A DNA stretch of 64,000 bases, taken from contig JAPSLO010000002.1 of the NCBI GenBank assembly GCA_031180725.1, positions 124,001 to 188,000 on the forward strand, read 5' to 3'. Under the pieces are notes generated by a model that saw only the letters and a program-made list of their open reading frames with translations, was not told where the DNA came from and did not search any database. The stretch's first letter is position 1. Each line of letters begins with the position of its first letter. Shown piece after piece: positions 43,349 to 52,704 of the stretch. Source of the stretch: Roseomonas sp. Lineage in GTDB: Bacteria; Pseudomonadota; Alphaproteobacteria; Acetobacterales; Acetobacteraceae. The translations under genes were made by a program, and so were the position numbers.

Positions 43349-45211
43349 TCACCCGCCGCGGTGGCGCTGCGCCGCCATGCGCACGGGCGCATTGGCCGCG
43401 CCGAACCCCGCATAGCCGTCCCGCCGTTCCGCCAGTTCCAGGAAGAAGCGGTCTCGGAAAGCGTGGGTATAGGCGTGGCGGAATGTGCCGCCTGCCGGGT
43501 CGCGGTCGTACAGCAGATGGCGGCGGGCCAGCGCCGCCAGTTCCTCATCCTTCAGCCCCAGCCGCGCGCCGAGGTCCTCGTAGTAGTTCTCGGGAATGTC
43601 GAGCATCGGTGCGCCGGCCTGCTGAGCCGCATCGGCAGCCGCCGCGGCGTCGCTGACGGTGAAGGCGATATGGTGCACCCCCGCGCCCGCCAGGGCGGAG
43701 ACGAAGCGTCCCGTGCCGGTGCGCCCGCTTTCCGACACGTTCAGCGGGAAGCGCACGCTGCCGCTGGAATCGGCGAAGGCGCGGGACCGCACCAGGCCAT
43801 AGGGGTCGGGCAGTTCCCACAGCGCATCCGGCTGCAGGCCGAACAGCGTGCGGAAGAACAGCACGAAGCTGTCCATCATGCCCGGCGCCACGGCCTGCGC
43901 GGCATGGTCCACGCCCAGCATCGGGCCCTCGCCCTCGCCGGGCACCAGGTGGAAGTCGTCCTCCCAGATCGGGCGCGTTCCGGCGGCGGGGTCCTCCACC
44001 AGGTAGACCAGCGTGCCGTCGGGAGCGCGCACGCCGGGAATGTGGCGCTCGCCCTCGCCGGTGCGCTCGCGCCAGACGGGGTAGAGCAGCGCCTCGGCAC
44101 GCGCCACCAGCCGCGCGGGATCGTCCACGCGCAGCGCCATGGCGCAGACGGAAGGGCCAAGCTGCTCGAAGCGCTCCGCGGCGGCGCTGTCGGGCTCGCT
44201 GTTCAGCACCAGGTTGGCGCCGCCATTGCGCCACAGCTCCACATCCTTGGACCGATGTGTGCCGGCCCGGCGGAATCCGAGTGTGGAGACGAAGCGGCCC
44301 AACTCCTCCCGCGCCGTGTGGTCCACGGCGAATTCCACGAACTCCACGCCCGAGAGCTTCGGCAGCGCAGGCAGTTCGGAGCGGCCGACCTGCTCCTCCA
44401 GCCAGATCAGGCTGCGCAATCCGTCCCGCGCGATGCGGCGTGACGGCGCGGCGCGGAACTCGTCATTGAAGATCTCCAGCGAGAGCGGCCCCTCATAACC
44501 GGCCTCTAGCAAATCCTTCAGAAACTGCGCCACCGGCAACTCGCCCTGACCTGGGAACAGCCGATGATGGCGGCTCCAGGAGAGCACATCCATGCTGAGC
44601 TTCGGCGCATCGGCGAGTTGCAGGAAAAACAGCTTCTCCTTCGGCACCGTCCCCTTCAGCGCGGAGAGATCGTCGCCAAGCGACAGTGTGTGGAAACTGT
44701 CCAGGCAGAGGCCGAGCGCCGGATGGTCGGCCCGCTTCACGACGTCCCAGGCCTGGCGCCATCTGTTCACATGGCGGCCCCAGGCCAGCGCTTCGTAACA
44801 GACCCGCAGGCCGCGCTGGGCTGCGCGGCGCGCCATCTCCCGCAGATCCTCGGCGGCACGCTCCGGCTCCGGCATGGCGGCGACATGGATCGAGGAGCAG
44901 ACCAGGATCAGTTCCGTCCCCAGCGCCTGCATCGTGTCGAACTTGCGCTCTGCGCGGTCCAGGTTGCGACTGCGCTGCGGCTCCGGCATCGCTTCGAAGT
45001 CGCGGAAGGGCTGGAAAATGGTGATGGAAAGGCCGAGATCCTCCGCCATGCGCCGCGCCTCGGCCGGCGTGCCGTCGAAGGTCAGAATGTCGTTCTCGAA
45101 GATCTCCACGCCCTCGAAGCCGGCAGCGGCGGCTGCCTCCAGCTTGTCGGGCAAGGCGCCCGAGAGGCAGACCGTGGCAATGGACCGGGGCATGCGGCGC
45201 GATGGGGTCAT
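43349..45211 (-). CDS. QuiC-like 3-dehydroshikimate dehydratase fused to HPPD-like domain
   Basis: 620 residues. The N-terminal TIM-barrel (about 1-280, sugar-phosphate isomerase/AP-endonuclease type: GVEIFENDILTFDGTPAEA, CYEALAWGRHVNRW, GLCLDSFHTLSLG, LSLEIFNDEFR) is the metal-dependent dehydratase part. The C-terminal vicinal-oxygen-chelate part (about 295-620: FVEFAVDHTAREELGRF, DSFVLFFRTLFGLQPD, GAGVHHIAFTVSDAAAA) resembles 4-hydroxyphenylpyruvate dioxygenase. This is the two-domain QuiC layout converting dehydroshikimate to protocatechuate. Only 4 bp from the convergent flgD. ATG 45211 used. Confidence 0.85.
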   Translation of the reverse strand: MTPSRRMPRSIATVCLSGALPDKLEAAAAAGFEGVEIFENDILTFDGTPAEARRMAEDLGLSITIFQPFRDFEAMPEPQRSRNLDRAERKFDTMQALGTELILVCSSIHVAAMPEPERAAEDLREMARRAAQRGLRVCYEALAWGRHVNRWRQAWDVVKRADHPALGLCLDSFHTLSLGDDLSALKGTVPKEKLFFLQLADAPKLSMDVLSWSRHHRLFPGQGELPVAQFLKDLLEAGYEGPLSLEIFNDEFRAAPSRRIARDGLRSLIWLEEQVGRSELPALPKLSGVEFVEFAVDHTAREELGRFVSTLGFRRAGTHRSKDVELWRNGGANLVLNSEPDSAAAERFEQLGPSVCAMALRVDDPARLVARAEALLYPVWRERTGEGERHIPGVRAPDGTLVYLVEDPAAGTRPIWEDDFHLVPGEGEGPMLGVDHAAQAVAPGMMDSFVLFFRTLFGLQPDALWELPDPYGLVRSRAFADSSGSVRFPLNVSESGRTGTGRFVSALAGAGVHHIAFTVSDAAAAADAAQQAGAPMLDIPENYYEDLGARLGLKDEELAALARRHLLYDRDPAGGTFRHAYTHAFRDRFFLELAERRDGYAGFGAANAPVRMAAQRHRGG

Positions 45212-45297
45212 GACGAGGCGTTTCCTCCGGCGCGGGGAACTTGTCACGTATTAACCGGCTGGTCCATTACAGCCAGGACAGCAGGCGAAGGATACTC

Positions 45298-46182
45298 ATG
45301 GCCGAGACCATGCCCCAGCCTCCGGGCTCCGATCCCAGCAGCTGGCCTGCTGTACTGTGCGGGCTGATCGGCACCGGCATCGGCGCCTCTCGCACGCCGG
45401 CGCTGCATGAACGCGAAGGCGCGGCGCAGGGGCTGCGGAGCATCTACAGGCTGATCGATCTCTCGGTGCTCGGCCTGGGGATGGAGGCGCTGCCGGAGCT
45501 GGTGGCGAATGCGCAGCGCCTAGGCTTTGCCGGGCTGAACATCACCCATCCCTGCAAGCAGGCGGTGCTGCCGCTGCTGGACGAGCTTTCGCCGGATGCG
45601 AAGGCGCTTGGCGCGGTGAATACCGTGGTGTTCCGCGATGGCCGGCGCATCGGCCACAACACGGATTGGTGGGGCTGGGCCGAGGGCTTCCGGCGCGGCC
45701 TGCCCGGCGTGAGGCTTGGTCAGGTGGTGCAGCTCGGCGCCGGCGGCGCGGGTGCGGCGGTGGCGCATGCGGCCCTGACGCTCGGCGCGGACCGCTTGGT
45801 GATCTTTGATGTGGACGCCACGAAGGCCGAGACGCTGGCAGCAGATCTCGTCGCCCGCTTCGGCGCCGGCCGCGCGGTGGCAGGCAGCGATCTGGCGGCG
45901 GCGATGGCGGCGGCGGACGGGCTGATCAACTGCACGCCGATCGGCATGGCCAAATATCCCGGCACGCCGCTGCCGGTTGCGCTGCTGCGCCCGGCGCTAT
46001 GGGTGTCCGAGATCATCTACTTCCCGCTGGAGACCGAATTGTTGCGCGCCGCCCGGGCACTGGGCTGCCGCACGGTGGATGGCGGCGGCATGGCGGTGTT
46101 CCAGGCTGTGGAGGCCTTCCGGCTGTTTACCGGCATCACGCCGGATGCCGAGCGGATGCTGCGGCATTTCAGTAGTATGTAG
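45298..46182 (+). CDS. Shikimate/quinate dehydrogenase family protein
   Basis: 294 residues. The substrate domain carries GLIGTGIGASRTPALHE (Ser-x-Thr/Ser binding site in altered form), FAGLNITHPCKQAVLPL (catalytic Lys) and GAVNTVVFRDGRRIGHNTDWWG (Asp); the NAD(P) domain has VVQLGAGGAGAAVAHA and NCTPIGM. Divergent from the QuiC-like dehydratase, so it probably oxidises quinate or shikimate for catabolism rather than running biosynthetic AroE. Start ATG 45298. Confidence 0.85.
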   Translation: MAETMPQPPGSDPSSWPAVLCGLIGTGIGASRTPALHEREGAAQGLRSIYRLIDLSVLGLGMEALPELVANAQRLGFAGLNITHPCKQAVLPLLDELSPDAKALGAVNTVVFRDGRRIGHNTDWWGWAEGFRRGLPGVRLGQVVQLGAGGAGAAVAHAALTLGADRLVIFDVDATKAETLAADLVARFGAGRAVAGSDLAAAMAAADGLINCTPIGMAKYPGTPLPVALLRPALWVSEIIYFPLETELLRAARALGCRTVDGGGMAVFQAVEAFRLFTGITPDAERMLRHFSSM

Positions 46183-46196
46183 GGCTTCGGCGCCGG

Positions 46197-46233
46197 AGCC
46201 GCTTTCGGCGGCTTGTGCGGGCGCCTTCGGCGC
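46197..46233. terminator. Two small hairpins between convergent genes
   Basis: AGCCGC/GCGGCT (46197-46213) and GCGCC-TTC-GGCGC (46221-46233) fill the 59-bp gap between the shikimate dehydrogenase and Hsp70-like genes. Both carry TTC(G) loops typical of stable hairpins. Likely bidirectional termination. Confidence 0.5.
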
Positions 46234-46241
46234 TCGCTGGG

Positions 46242-47489
46242 TCACGCCGCGCCCTGCGCCATCAGCGCCAGCCCCTCGGCGACCGAGACAAATTCGCCGC
46301 CACCTACCAGTCGCTCGGCGCCGAAGCGATCCTCGAACAGCCGCCGCACCGCCGGCACCAGGGATGTGCCGCCGGTGAGAAAGACGCGATCGAGCGCGGC
46401 GGCCGGCAGGCGGGCATCCTCCAGCGCCGCATCCACCGCCGCGCCGATACGCGCCAGCTCCGGCGCGATCCAGGATTCGAAGTCGGTGCGGCTCACCTCG
46501 GCCTCGATCGCGAGATCGTCATGGGTGAAGCGCAGCACCGTGAAGGTCTCGCGCGACAACGCGGCCTTCGCCTCGGACACCGCGCGGTACAGCGCATAGC
46601 CGGCCTCGTCCTCGATCAGCCGGATCAGGTGGTGCAGGCGCTCGGGATGATCGGCGGTGCGCGCCACTTCCGCGATGTCGCGCAGCGTGCGTGGCGCACG
46701 CATCAGGGAGAGCTGGTGCCAGCGCGCGAAGCTGACATACCAGGCCGGCGGGATAGGCAGCGGATCGCCGCCCATCACCCGATAGCCATCGCCCTTGCCC
46801 AGGCGCGGGGAGATCACGCGGTCGATGATGCGATAGTCGAAGGCATCGCCCGCAATGCCGACGCCCGCATGGCCCAGCGGGGTTACGCGCCGCGGCGGCC
46901 CGGGATCGAAACGCAGCACGGAGAAGTCGCTGGTGCCGCCGCCAAAATCTCCCACCAGCACATTGGCCGGACGGTCCAGCGTGGCGGCGAAGCGATGGCC
47001 CGCCGCGGCGGGCTCCAGCGCGACCTGAATGTCCGGCAGGCCGGCCGCGGCGAAGGCAGCGCGCAGGCGCTTCTCCCCCAGCGCATCATCGGCGCTTTCG
47101 CCGACAAAGCGCACCGGTCGCCCCACCACGATGCGGGCTTGCTCCAGCTCCGTGCGGAAGGGGCCGAGCAATTCCTTCAGGAATAGTGCCACCAGCCCTT
47201 CCAGCCCCCAGGCCCGGCCGAAGATGCGCGTCTCAGTGAAGCTCTTCTGCGCCAGGTAGCTCTTCATGGACATGATCAGCCGGCTTTCCAGCGGATCCTC
47301 CAGATAGGCCTCGATGGCGGCCGGCCCCGCGGCATGGCGCAGCGCGCCGGACCGCGCGGCCCAGAAGCAAAGGACCGAGCGGAAGACTTCACCGGTCGGA
47401 TGGCGCAGCGTGGCCAGGCTGCCATCCGGCCGCAGGGCTGCGACGACGCTGTTCGTCGTGCCGAAATCAATGCCGATGGCGGGATGCAT
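46242..47489 (-). CDS. YegD-like Hsp70-family protein
   Basis: 415 residues. The actin-like ATPase fold is shown by PAIGIDFGTTNSVVAAL (phosphate 1), NVLVGDFGGGTSDFSVL (phosphate 2) and VFLTGGTSLVPAVRRLFEDRF (adenosine). The Hsp70 substrate-binding domain is absent, as in YegD, so it is probably a regulatory or partner ATPase rather than a full chaperone. ATG 47489 starts the protein; upstream open frame shows no conserved residues. Confidence 0.85.
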   Translation of the reverse strand: MHPAIGIDFGTTNSVVAALRPDGSLATLRHPTGEVFRSVLCFWAARSGALRHAAGPAAIEAYLEDPLESRLIMSMKSYLAQKSFTETRIFGRAWGLEGLVALFLKELLGPFRTELEQARIVVGRPVRFVGESADDALGEKRLRAAFAAAGLPDIQVALEPAAAGHRFAATLDRPANVLVGDFGGGTSDFSVLRFDPGPPRRVTPLGHAGVGIAGDAFDYRIIDRVISPRLGKGDGYRVMGGDPLPIPPAWYVSFARWHQLSLMRAPRTLRDIAEVARTADHPERLHHLIRLIEDEAGYALYRAVSEAKAALSRETFTVLRFTHDDLAIEAEVSRTDFESWIAPELARIGAAVDAALEDARLPAAALDRVFLTGGTSLVPAVRRLFEDRFGAERLVGGGEFVSVAEGLALMAQGAA

Positions 47490-47693
47490 GGGGAAACCGG
47501 GCAGTGGCAAGGGGGCGCGCCTTGAAGCCCGGCCGGCCAAGAATGTCCAGCCCGCGGCCTCGGCCAGGGCACGCCCTGCCCGCTTCGCAGGCATACCGGC
47601 ACGCGGCCGTCCCGAGGCGACGCAGTCCGCCCGCATGGCATCTCCCGTGCATGGTGGCCAGCATCCATCCCGCGCAGGAGCCGCCGCATCGCG

Positions 47694-47897
47694 ATGAGTA
47701 CGGAGTTCGACGCCGAGGCCTATGCCAAGGCCACCGCCCCCGCGCTGGGCCTGCCGCTTGATCCCCGGCACATGCCGGGCATCGTGGCGAATCTGCAGCT
47801 TGCCGCCCGTATGGCCGCGCTGGTGGAAGCCCTGCCGCTCTCGCCGGCGGACGAGGCCGCACCTGTCTTCGTTGCCGGGCGGGAGCCGCCGAAGTGA
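47694..47897 (+). CDS. AtzG-like small subunit (DUF4089)
   Basis: 67 residues, helical, matching DUF4089/AtzG (AYAKATAPALGLPLDPRHMPG and IVANLQLAARMAALVEALPL). AtzG is a GatC-like partner wrapped around the amidohydrolase AtzE. Its stop overlaps the GTG start of the amidohydrolase by 4 bp. Confidence 0.82.
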   Translation: MSTEFDAEAYAKATAPALGLPLDPRHMPGIVANLQLAARMAALVEALPLSPADEAAPVFVAGREPPK

Positions 47898-49291
47898 TCT
47901 CGGCCGCCAAGACTGCCGCTGCCATCCGCGCCGGCAAATTCAGGGCGGCCGAGGTCACCGAACGGGCCTTGGCCGGCATCGCCGCGCGCAACGCGACCAC
48001 CAATGCATTCACCGAGGTCACCACCGCCCGAGCCCGGACCGAGGCCGCGGCGGTGGATGCCGCCATCGCTGCCGGCCGCGACCCCGGGCCGCTCGCCGGC
48101 GTGCCCTATGCGGTGAAGAACCTGTTCGACCTGGAAGGCGTCACCACCCTCGCCGGCGCCGCGATCGAGAAGGACCGGCCTGCCGCCGCGCGCGACGCCT
48201 TCCTGGTGCGCCAGCTCCGCGCTGCCGGCGGCGTCTGCCTGGGCGCGCTGAACATGGACGAATACGCCTATGGCTTCACCACGGAAAACCACCACTACGG
48301 CCCCTGCCGGAACCCGCATGACCTGACGCGCGTGGCAGGCGGCTCCTCCGGTGGCTCGGCAGTGGCGGTGGCGGCGGGGTTGGTGCCGCTGACGCTGGGA
48401 TCGGATACCAATGGCTCGATCCGCGTCCCCTCCTCGCTCTGCGGCATCTTCGGCCTGAAGCCCACCTATGGGCGGCTGTCTCGCGCCGGCTCCTATCCCT
48501 TCGTCGGCAGCTTGGATCATCTGGGCCCCTTCGCGCGTGACGTGGCGGATCTGGCGCTGGCTTACGACGCGATGCAGGGGGCGGACCCCGAGGACCCGGC
48601 GCAGCAATGGCGCCCCGTGGACCCGGTCGCCAGTCTGCTGGACCAGGATGTCCAGGGGCTGCGCTTCGCGGTGGCCGGCGGTCATTTCGCGCGGAACGGG
48701 CACCCGGAGGCCTTCGCCGCCGTCGCCACGGTGGCCCGCGCGCTGGGCGCGACGCGCAGGGTCGAACTACCGGAGGCCGCCCGCGCCCGCGCCGCGGCCT
48801 TCCTGATCTCCATGGCGGAAGGCGCCAACCTGCACATGCCGGATCTGCGCAGCCGGGCGGAGTCCTTCGACCCCGCCACGCGGGACCGCTTCCTGGCTGG
48901 TGCCATGCTGCCGGCGCACTGGGTCATCCAGGCGCAGCGCCTGCGCGCTGCCTATCGCGACGCCGTGCTGAAGCTGTTCGCCGAGGTGGATGTCATCCTC
49001 GCACCCGCCACCCCTTATGTGGCGCCGCATATCGGCCAGGACATGATCGAGGTGGATGGGGCGATGCTGCCGGTGCGACCCAATCTCGGCATCTACACAC
49101 AACCGATCTCCTGCATCGGCCTGCCGGTGCTGGCGGTGCCCATCGCGGATCCGGTGGCGATCGGCACGCCCGGCGGCCTTCCGATTGGCGTGCAATTGAT
49201 CGCCGCACCCTGGCGCGAGGATATCCTGTTCCGCGTGGCCGCCGCGCTGGAGCGCGCTGGCGTCTGCGCCTCCCCCCAACCGCGGAGCTGA
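47894..49291 (+). CDS. AtzE-family amidohydrolase
   Basis: 465 residues of the amidase-signature family. The triad is K75 (AVKNLFD), S151 (GGSSGGSA) and S175 (GSDTNGSIR). [20 protein letters not shown] and ICGLKPTYG-like [18 protein letters not shown] match AtzE (1-carboxybiuret hydrolase). GTG at 47894. The flanking AtzG- and AtzH/HpxZ-like genes support a complex acting in s-triazine-, urea- or oxalurate-related nitrogen release, but the true substrate is unknown. Confidence 0.85.
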   Translation: MISAAKTAAAIRAGKFRAAEVTERALAGIAARNATTNAFTEVTTARARTEAAAVDAAIAAGRDPGPLAGVPYAVKNLFDLEGVTTLAGAAIEKDRPAAARDAFLVRQLRAAGGVCLGALNMDEYAYGFTTENHHYGPCRNPHDLTRVAGGSSGGSAVAVAAGLVPLTLGSDTNGSIRVPSSLCGIFGLKPTYGRLSRAGSYPFVGSLDHLGPFARDVADLALAYDAMQGADPEDPAQQWRPVDPVASLLDQDVQGLRFAVAGGHFARNGHPEAFAAVATVARALGATRRVELPEAARARAAAFLISMAEGANLHMPDLRSRAESFDPATRDRFLAGAMLPAHWVIQAQRLRAAYRDAVLKLFAEVDVILAPATPYVAPHIGQDMIEVDGAMLPVRPNLGIYTQPISCIGLPVLAVPIADPVAIGTPGGLPIGVQLIAAPWREDILFRVAAALERAGVCASPQPRS

Positions 49292-49296
49292 GAGAG

Positions 49297-49683
49297 TTGG
49301 AGATCAATATCCCCGAAGTGGTTGCCGAGGTCACCGAGCAGTTCATGCGCTACGAGAAGGCGCTGACCACCAATGACGTCGCCGTGCTGGACGAGCTGTT
49401 CTGGGATAGCCCCCACACGCTGCGCTACGGCGCCACCGAGATCCTGCACGGCTATGGCGAGATCAAGGCCTTCCGCGCCGGCCGCAGCCCCGCCGGGCTG
49501 GATCGCACCCTGCTGCGCACGGTGATCACCACCTATGGCCGGGACTTCGCCACCGCGAACACCACCTTCAGCCGCGCCGGCAGCGACAGAATCGGGCGGC
49601 AGAGCCAGACCTGGGTCCGACTGCCCGGCCTTGGCTGGCGGGTGGTGGCCGCGCATGTCAGCCTGATGGCGCCGCAGGGATGA
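49297..49683 (+). CDS. HpxZ/AtzH-like protein (DUF3225)
   Basis: 128 residues with a TTG start at 49297, five bases after the AtzE stop. [22 protein letters not shown], then [19 protein letters not shown] and GIKAFRAGR-type (here [13 protein letters not shown]) residues, match the SnoaL-like DUF3225 family of HpxZ (oxalurate catabolism) and AtzH. It completes an AtzG-AtzE-AtzH-like set. No better start codon exists in frame. Confidence 0.82.
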   Translation: MEINIPEVVAEVTEQFMRYEKALTTNDVAVLDELFWDSPHTLRYGATEILHGYGEIKAFRAGRSPAGLDRTLLRTVITTYGRDFATANTTFSRAGSDRIGRQSQTWVRLPGLGWRVVAAHVSLMAPQG

Positions 49684-49708
49684 TGGTGCTGCGATCGCGC
49701 TCGCCCTG

Positions 49709-49737
49709 AGGATACAAGAAGGGAGGATACAAGAAGG
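49709..49737. repeat. Tandem 15-bp repeat AGGATACAAGAAGG x2
   Basis: Two identical 14-base units at 49709-49722 and 49724-49737 with a 15-bp period, just after the DUF3225 gene and abutting the terminator. Probably a slippage duplication. Confidence 0.7.
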
Positions 49738-49763
49738 CCGGCACGCGAGAGTGCGTGCCGGCC
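49736..49763. terminator. Bidirectional terminator hairpin
   Basis: A perfect 11-bp stem GGCCGGCACGC/GCGTGCCGGCC with a GAGAGT loop between the convergent DUF3225 and secreted-protein genes. Confidence 0.7.
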
Positions 49764-49788
49764 CGCCGGTGTCCAATGCCTCGAAAGA

Positions 49789-50478
49789 TCAGCGCCAGAT
49801 GAATTCGTTGACGCTGCAGGTCTCCACGCCGCGCCGTTCACCGGCGCGCCCATCCATGTAGACGACGCGCATATCCACCGTGCAGACGCCCACCGCCGGC
49901 AGGCTGATGGCCAGGCGCTGGCCCGGCGCCAGGGTGTTCGCCCCCAGCCGATCCCCGCCCCAGTTCGGCTCGGTGGACAGCGAGACATAAACCTCCCGGA
50001 TCACCGCGGAGGTGCCGTTGGTGAAGGTGAAGGAGGGATTGCCCGCGGGTCGGCCCGGCGAGATCACGGCGCCCGCGCCGCCGCCGATGCTCGCCCCCGC
50101 CCCTGCGCCCGCCCGGCCGAAAACCACCTGGGATGTGCCGCAGGCATTCACCTGCATGCGCGTCTCCTCGCCGCCGCCCTGGTAGGTGACGCGAATGTCC
50201 AGCACGCAATCGCTGAAATTCGGCGTCACCCAGACGCGCTGGCCCTGCGGCAGCACCGAGGTGCCCAGGATGTCCGGGCCCCAGTCGGAGACGCGGGACG
50301 ACGAGACGAAGGCGCGCTCGATCACGCGGTCGGTGTTGTTCACCAACCAGAAGCGGTTCTGCGCCTGCGCTTGGCCCGGCGCGGCCAACAGCCCGGCCAA
50401 GCCCGCCATCAGGGCCAAGACTGGAACGAAACGTCTGCGCACCAGCCAAGTGGCGATGGCGCGCGTCACGGCACGCAT
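49789..50478 (-). CDS. Secreted protein with two duplicated Cys-containing domains
   Basis: 229 residues. A signal peptide (MRAVTRAIATWLVRRRFVPVL ... PGQAQAQ, cleavage near 41) precedes two homologous domains of about 80 residues. Matching parts are RFWLVNNTDRVIERAFVSSS / SFTFTNGTSAVIREVYVSLS, WGPDILGTSVLPQGQRV / WGGDRLGANTLAPGQRL and DCVLDIRVTY / VCTVDMRVVY, each ending with a second Cys (NACG / ETCS), so one disulfide per domain is likely. A Gly/Ala linker (GAGAGASIGGGAGAV) joins them. Function unknown. Confidence 0.7.
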   Translation of the reverse strand: MRAVTRAIATWLVRRRFVPVLALMAGLAGLLAAPGQAQAQNRFWLVNNTDRVIERAFVSSSRVSDWGPDILGTSVLPQGQRVWVTPNFSDCVLDIRVTYQGGGEETRMQVNACGTSQVVFGRAGAGAGASIGGGAGAVISPGRPAGNPSFTFTNGTSAVIREVYVSLSTEPNWGGDRLGANTLAPGQRLAISLPAVGVCTVDMRVVYMDGRAGERRGVETCSVNEFIWR

Positions 50479-50627
50479 GAAGGGCTCTCCTCCAACCTTG
50501 CAATGTTGCGGGGGGAGGCTATCAGCGAACTCGTGGAGGGCGAGTGAAGACGCCGTCATGTCGCCTCAGGCGATTGTCCGTTACGTGGCCGCACGTCACT
50601 ATTGCGTGAGCCGAGTAGGAGCATGGG

Positions 50628-50918
50628 ATGTCCGAGCCGACGGATGCGGCGGAGTTGCGGCGCCTGGGGGCCGCTTTGCTTGAACTTCAGGCCGAGTTGA
50701 TGGTGACGCAGGCCGCCCTTTCCGTCGCCATGGCGGAGATCGCCCAGCTTTCCCCGGAACCCCGCCCCGCCCTGGGTGATGCCGTCTCCCGCCTGCTCGG
50801 CTTCGCCGAGGCCGCCGCCGCGGGATTGGCCAACCACCCGCTGGCGAAGCCGCGCGTGCCCACCGATGCGGCGCTGCGCATGGCGGATTGGGCCGAAGGA
50901 ATGCTGGCGCCGAAATAG
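50628..50918 (+). CDS. Small helical hypothetical protein
   Basis: 96 residues, acidic and Ala/Leu-rich (AELRRLGAALLELQAELMVTQ...), predicted helical with heptad character in the first 50 residues; no cysteine, signal or membrane segment. ATG 50628. Divergent from the secreted protein and 67 bp before the TPR lipoprotein. No family recognised. Confidence 0.5.
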   Translation: MSEPTDAAELRRLGAALLELQAELMVTQAALSVAMAEIAQLSPEPRPALGDAVSRLLGFAEAAAAGLANHPLAKPRVPTDAALRMADWAEGMLAPK

Positions 50919-50985
50919 TTCTTGTTCCGCCTCGCGGCCGAAGGGGCGTTTCGCGCTGGCCGGACAGGCTGCTAGGCTTCGGTCC

Positions 50986-52704
50986 ATGTCGGCCCTGTTC
51001 CCTCCCCGCCGCGCCCTTCTGCTGGCCGCTGCGCTTCTTTCCGCCTGCGGCGCGGCCGGATCGCCCTCTCCGGCGATGACGCCGCCGGGGTCCCTGGGGG
51101 CAGAGCCCTCGAATGTCTTCGGTGCCTACCTCGCCGGCCGGCTCGCGCAATCCGAGACCGATACCCGCACTGCCGCGGACCGCATGCTGGAGGCCCTGCG
51201 GGGTGACCCCGACCAGCCGGAGATCGTCAGCCGGGCCTTTGTTGCCGCCTTGCTGGATGGCCGGTCGGAGGCGCTGCGCCTGGCGCGCCGCCTGCCCGAC
51301 AACCAGGCGGCGGCGCTGCTGCTGATCGGCTCCGAAGCCCTCGCCGGGCGCTACGACCGGGCGGAACAGCGCATCCGCGCCCTGCCCCGACAAGGGCCAG
51401 CGGTGCTGCTTTCGCCGCTGATGCTGGCCTGGACCCTGCAGGGCAAGGGGCAGACCGACCAAGCGTTGGCCACGCTGCGGCCCCTGGCCGAAGGCGGCCG
51501 GCTGCGCGGCATCCACGCGCTGCACATGGCACTGATTGCCGACTTGGCTGGCCGCGGGCGGGAAGCCGAGCGTGCCGCCCGCATGGCCCTGGCGGAAACC
51601 CAGGACGCCTCGCTGCGCCTGCTGCAGCTGGCCGGCGGCGTCCTGGCCCGCAATGGGCGCGAGGCGGACGCGCTGCGCCTGATGGAGGCGCTCTCACATG
51701 GGCTGGGCGACTTCGCGCTCGCCGCCTCGACCGAAGCCGGCCGCCGTGCCCTGATCGCGGGACGGGGGGTTGCTTCCCCGGCTGAGGGCATCGCGGAGGC
51801 CGAACTGGCCCTGGCGGCAGCGCTGCGCGGCCAGGGCGCGGGTGAGGCGGCGCTAATCCTCGCGCGCCTCTCGCTGCGGCTGCGTCCGGGCTTTGCGCCC
51901 AGCCTGCTGCTGATCGCCGAGCATTACGCCGAGGAACGGCACCCGGAAGCCGCCGTGGCGATACTGGACCAGGTGGCATCCGGCGATCCCCTGGCCCGCG
52001 TGGCCGCGCTGCGTCGCGCGGGCCTGCTGGACCGCATGAACCGCGTGCCAGAAGCCGAAGCCGCCTATCGCAGCCTGGCGCAGGAAGCGCCGGAAGCGCC
52101 GCAGCCTCTCGTGCGACTGGGCGACATGCTGCGCATCCGCAGCCGCTTCCCCGAAGCCGTCGTTGCCTATGACGCCGCCATCGCGCGCATGGGTACGCTG
52201 GGCGCCGCGGAATGGCCGGTGCTCTATGCCCGCGGCATTGCGCATGAGCGGTCCGGCAACTGGCCGCGCGCCGAGGCCGACTTCCAGAAGGCGCTCGAGC
52301 TGGCGCCGGAACAGCCCTATGTCATGAACTATCTCGCCTATACCTGGGTGGAGGCGGGCCAGAACCTGGAACGGGCGCGCACCATGCTGGAACGTGCGGT
52401 GGAATTGCGCCCGAATGACGGGAACATCGTGGACAGCCTGGGCTGGGCCCTGTTCAAGATGGGCGACCTGCCCGGCGCGGTGCGCTGGCTGGAACGCGCG
52501 GCGGAGCTGGAGCCGCGCAACAGCGTCATCAACGACCACCTGGGCGACGCCTACTGGACGGCCGGGCGCCGAAGCGAGGCGCGCTTCCAGTGGCTGCGCG
52601 CCCTGGGGCTGGACCCGGAACCGGGCGAAATCCCGAAGATCGAGGCCAAGCTGCGCGACGGGTTGGTGGCGCCGCCCGCCCCTACGGCGCAGCGGAATGA
52701 CTGA
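50986..52704 (+). CDS. Tetratricopeptide-repeat lipoprotein
   Basis: 572 residues. The lipobox LLSACGAA near residues 17-24 predicts an outer-membrane lipoprotein. The rest is helical repeats, clearest at the C-terminus (EAEAAYRSLAQEAPEAPQPL, NWPRAEADFQKALELAPEQP, GDLPGAVRWLERAAELEPRN), followed by WLRALGLDPEPGE. TPR lipoproteins of this type often help envelope assembly. The stop overlaps the ispE start by 8 bp, an arrangement frequent in this order. ATG 50986. Confidence 0.82.
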   Translation: MSALFPPRRALLLAAALLSACGAAGSPSPAMTPPGSLGAEPSNVFGAYLAGRLAQSETDTRTAADRMLEALRGDPDQPEIVSRAFVAALLDGRSEALRLARRLPDNQAAALLLIGSEALAGRYDRAEQRIRALPRQGPAVLLSPLMLAWTLQGKGQTDQALATLRPLAEGGRLRGIHALHMALIADLAGRGREAERAARMALAETQDASLRLLQLAGGVLARNGREADALRLMEALSHGLGDFALAASTEAGRRALIAGRGVASPAEGIAEAELALAAALRGQGAGEAALILARLSLRLRPGFAPSLLLIAEHYAEERHPEAAVAILDQVASGDPLARVAALRRAGLLDRMNRVPEAEAAYRSLAQEAPEAPQPLVRLGDMLRIRSRFPEAVVAYDAAIARMGTLGAAEWPVLYARGIAHERSGNWPRAEADFQKALELAPEQPYVMNYLAYTWVEAGQNLERARTMLERAVELRPNDGNIVDSLGWALFKMGDLPGAVRWLERAAELEPRNSVINDHLGDAYWTAGRRSEARFQWLRALGLDPEPGEIPKIEAKLRDGLVAPPAPTAQRND

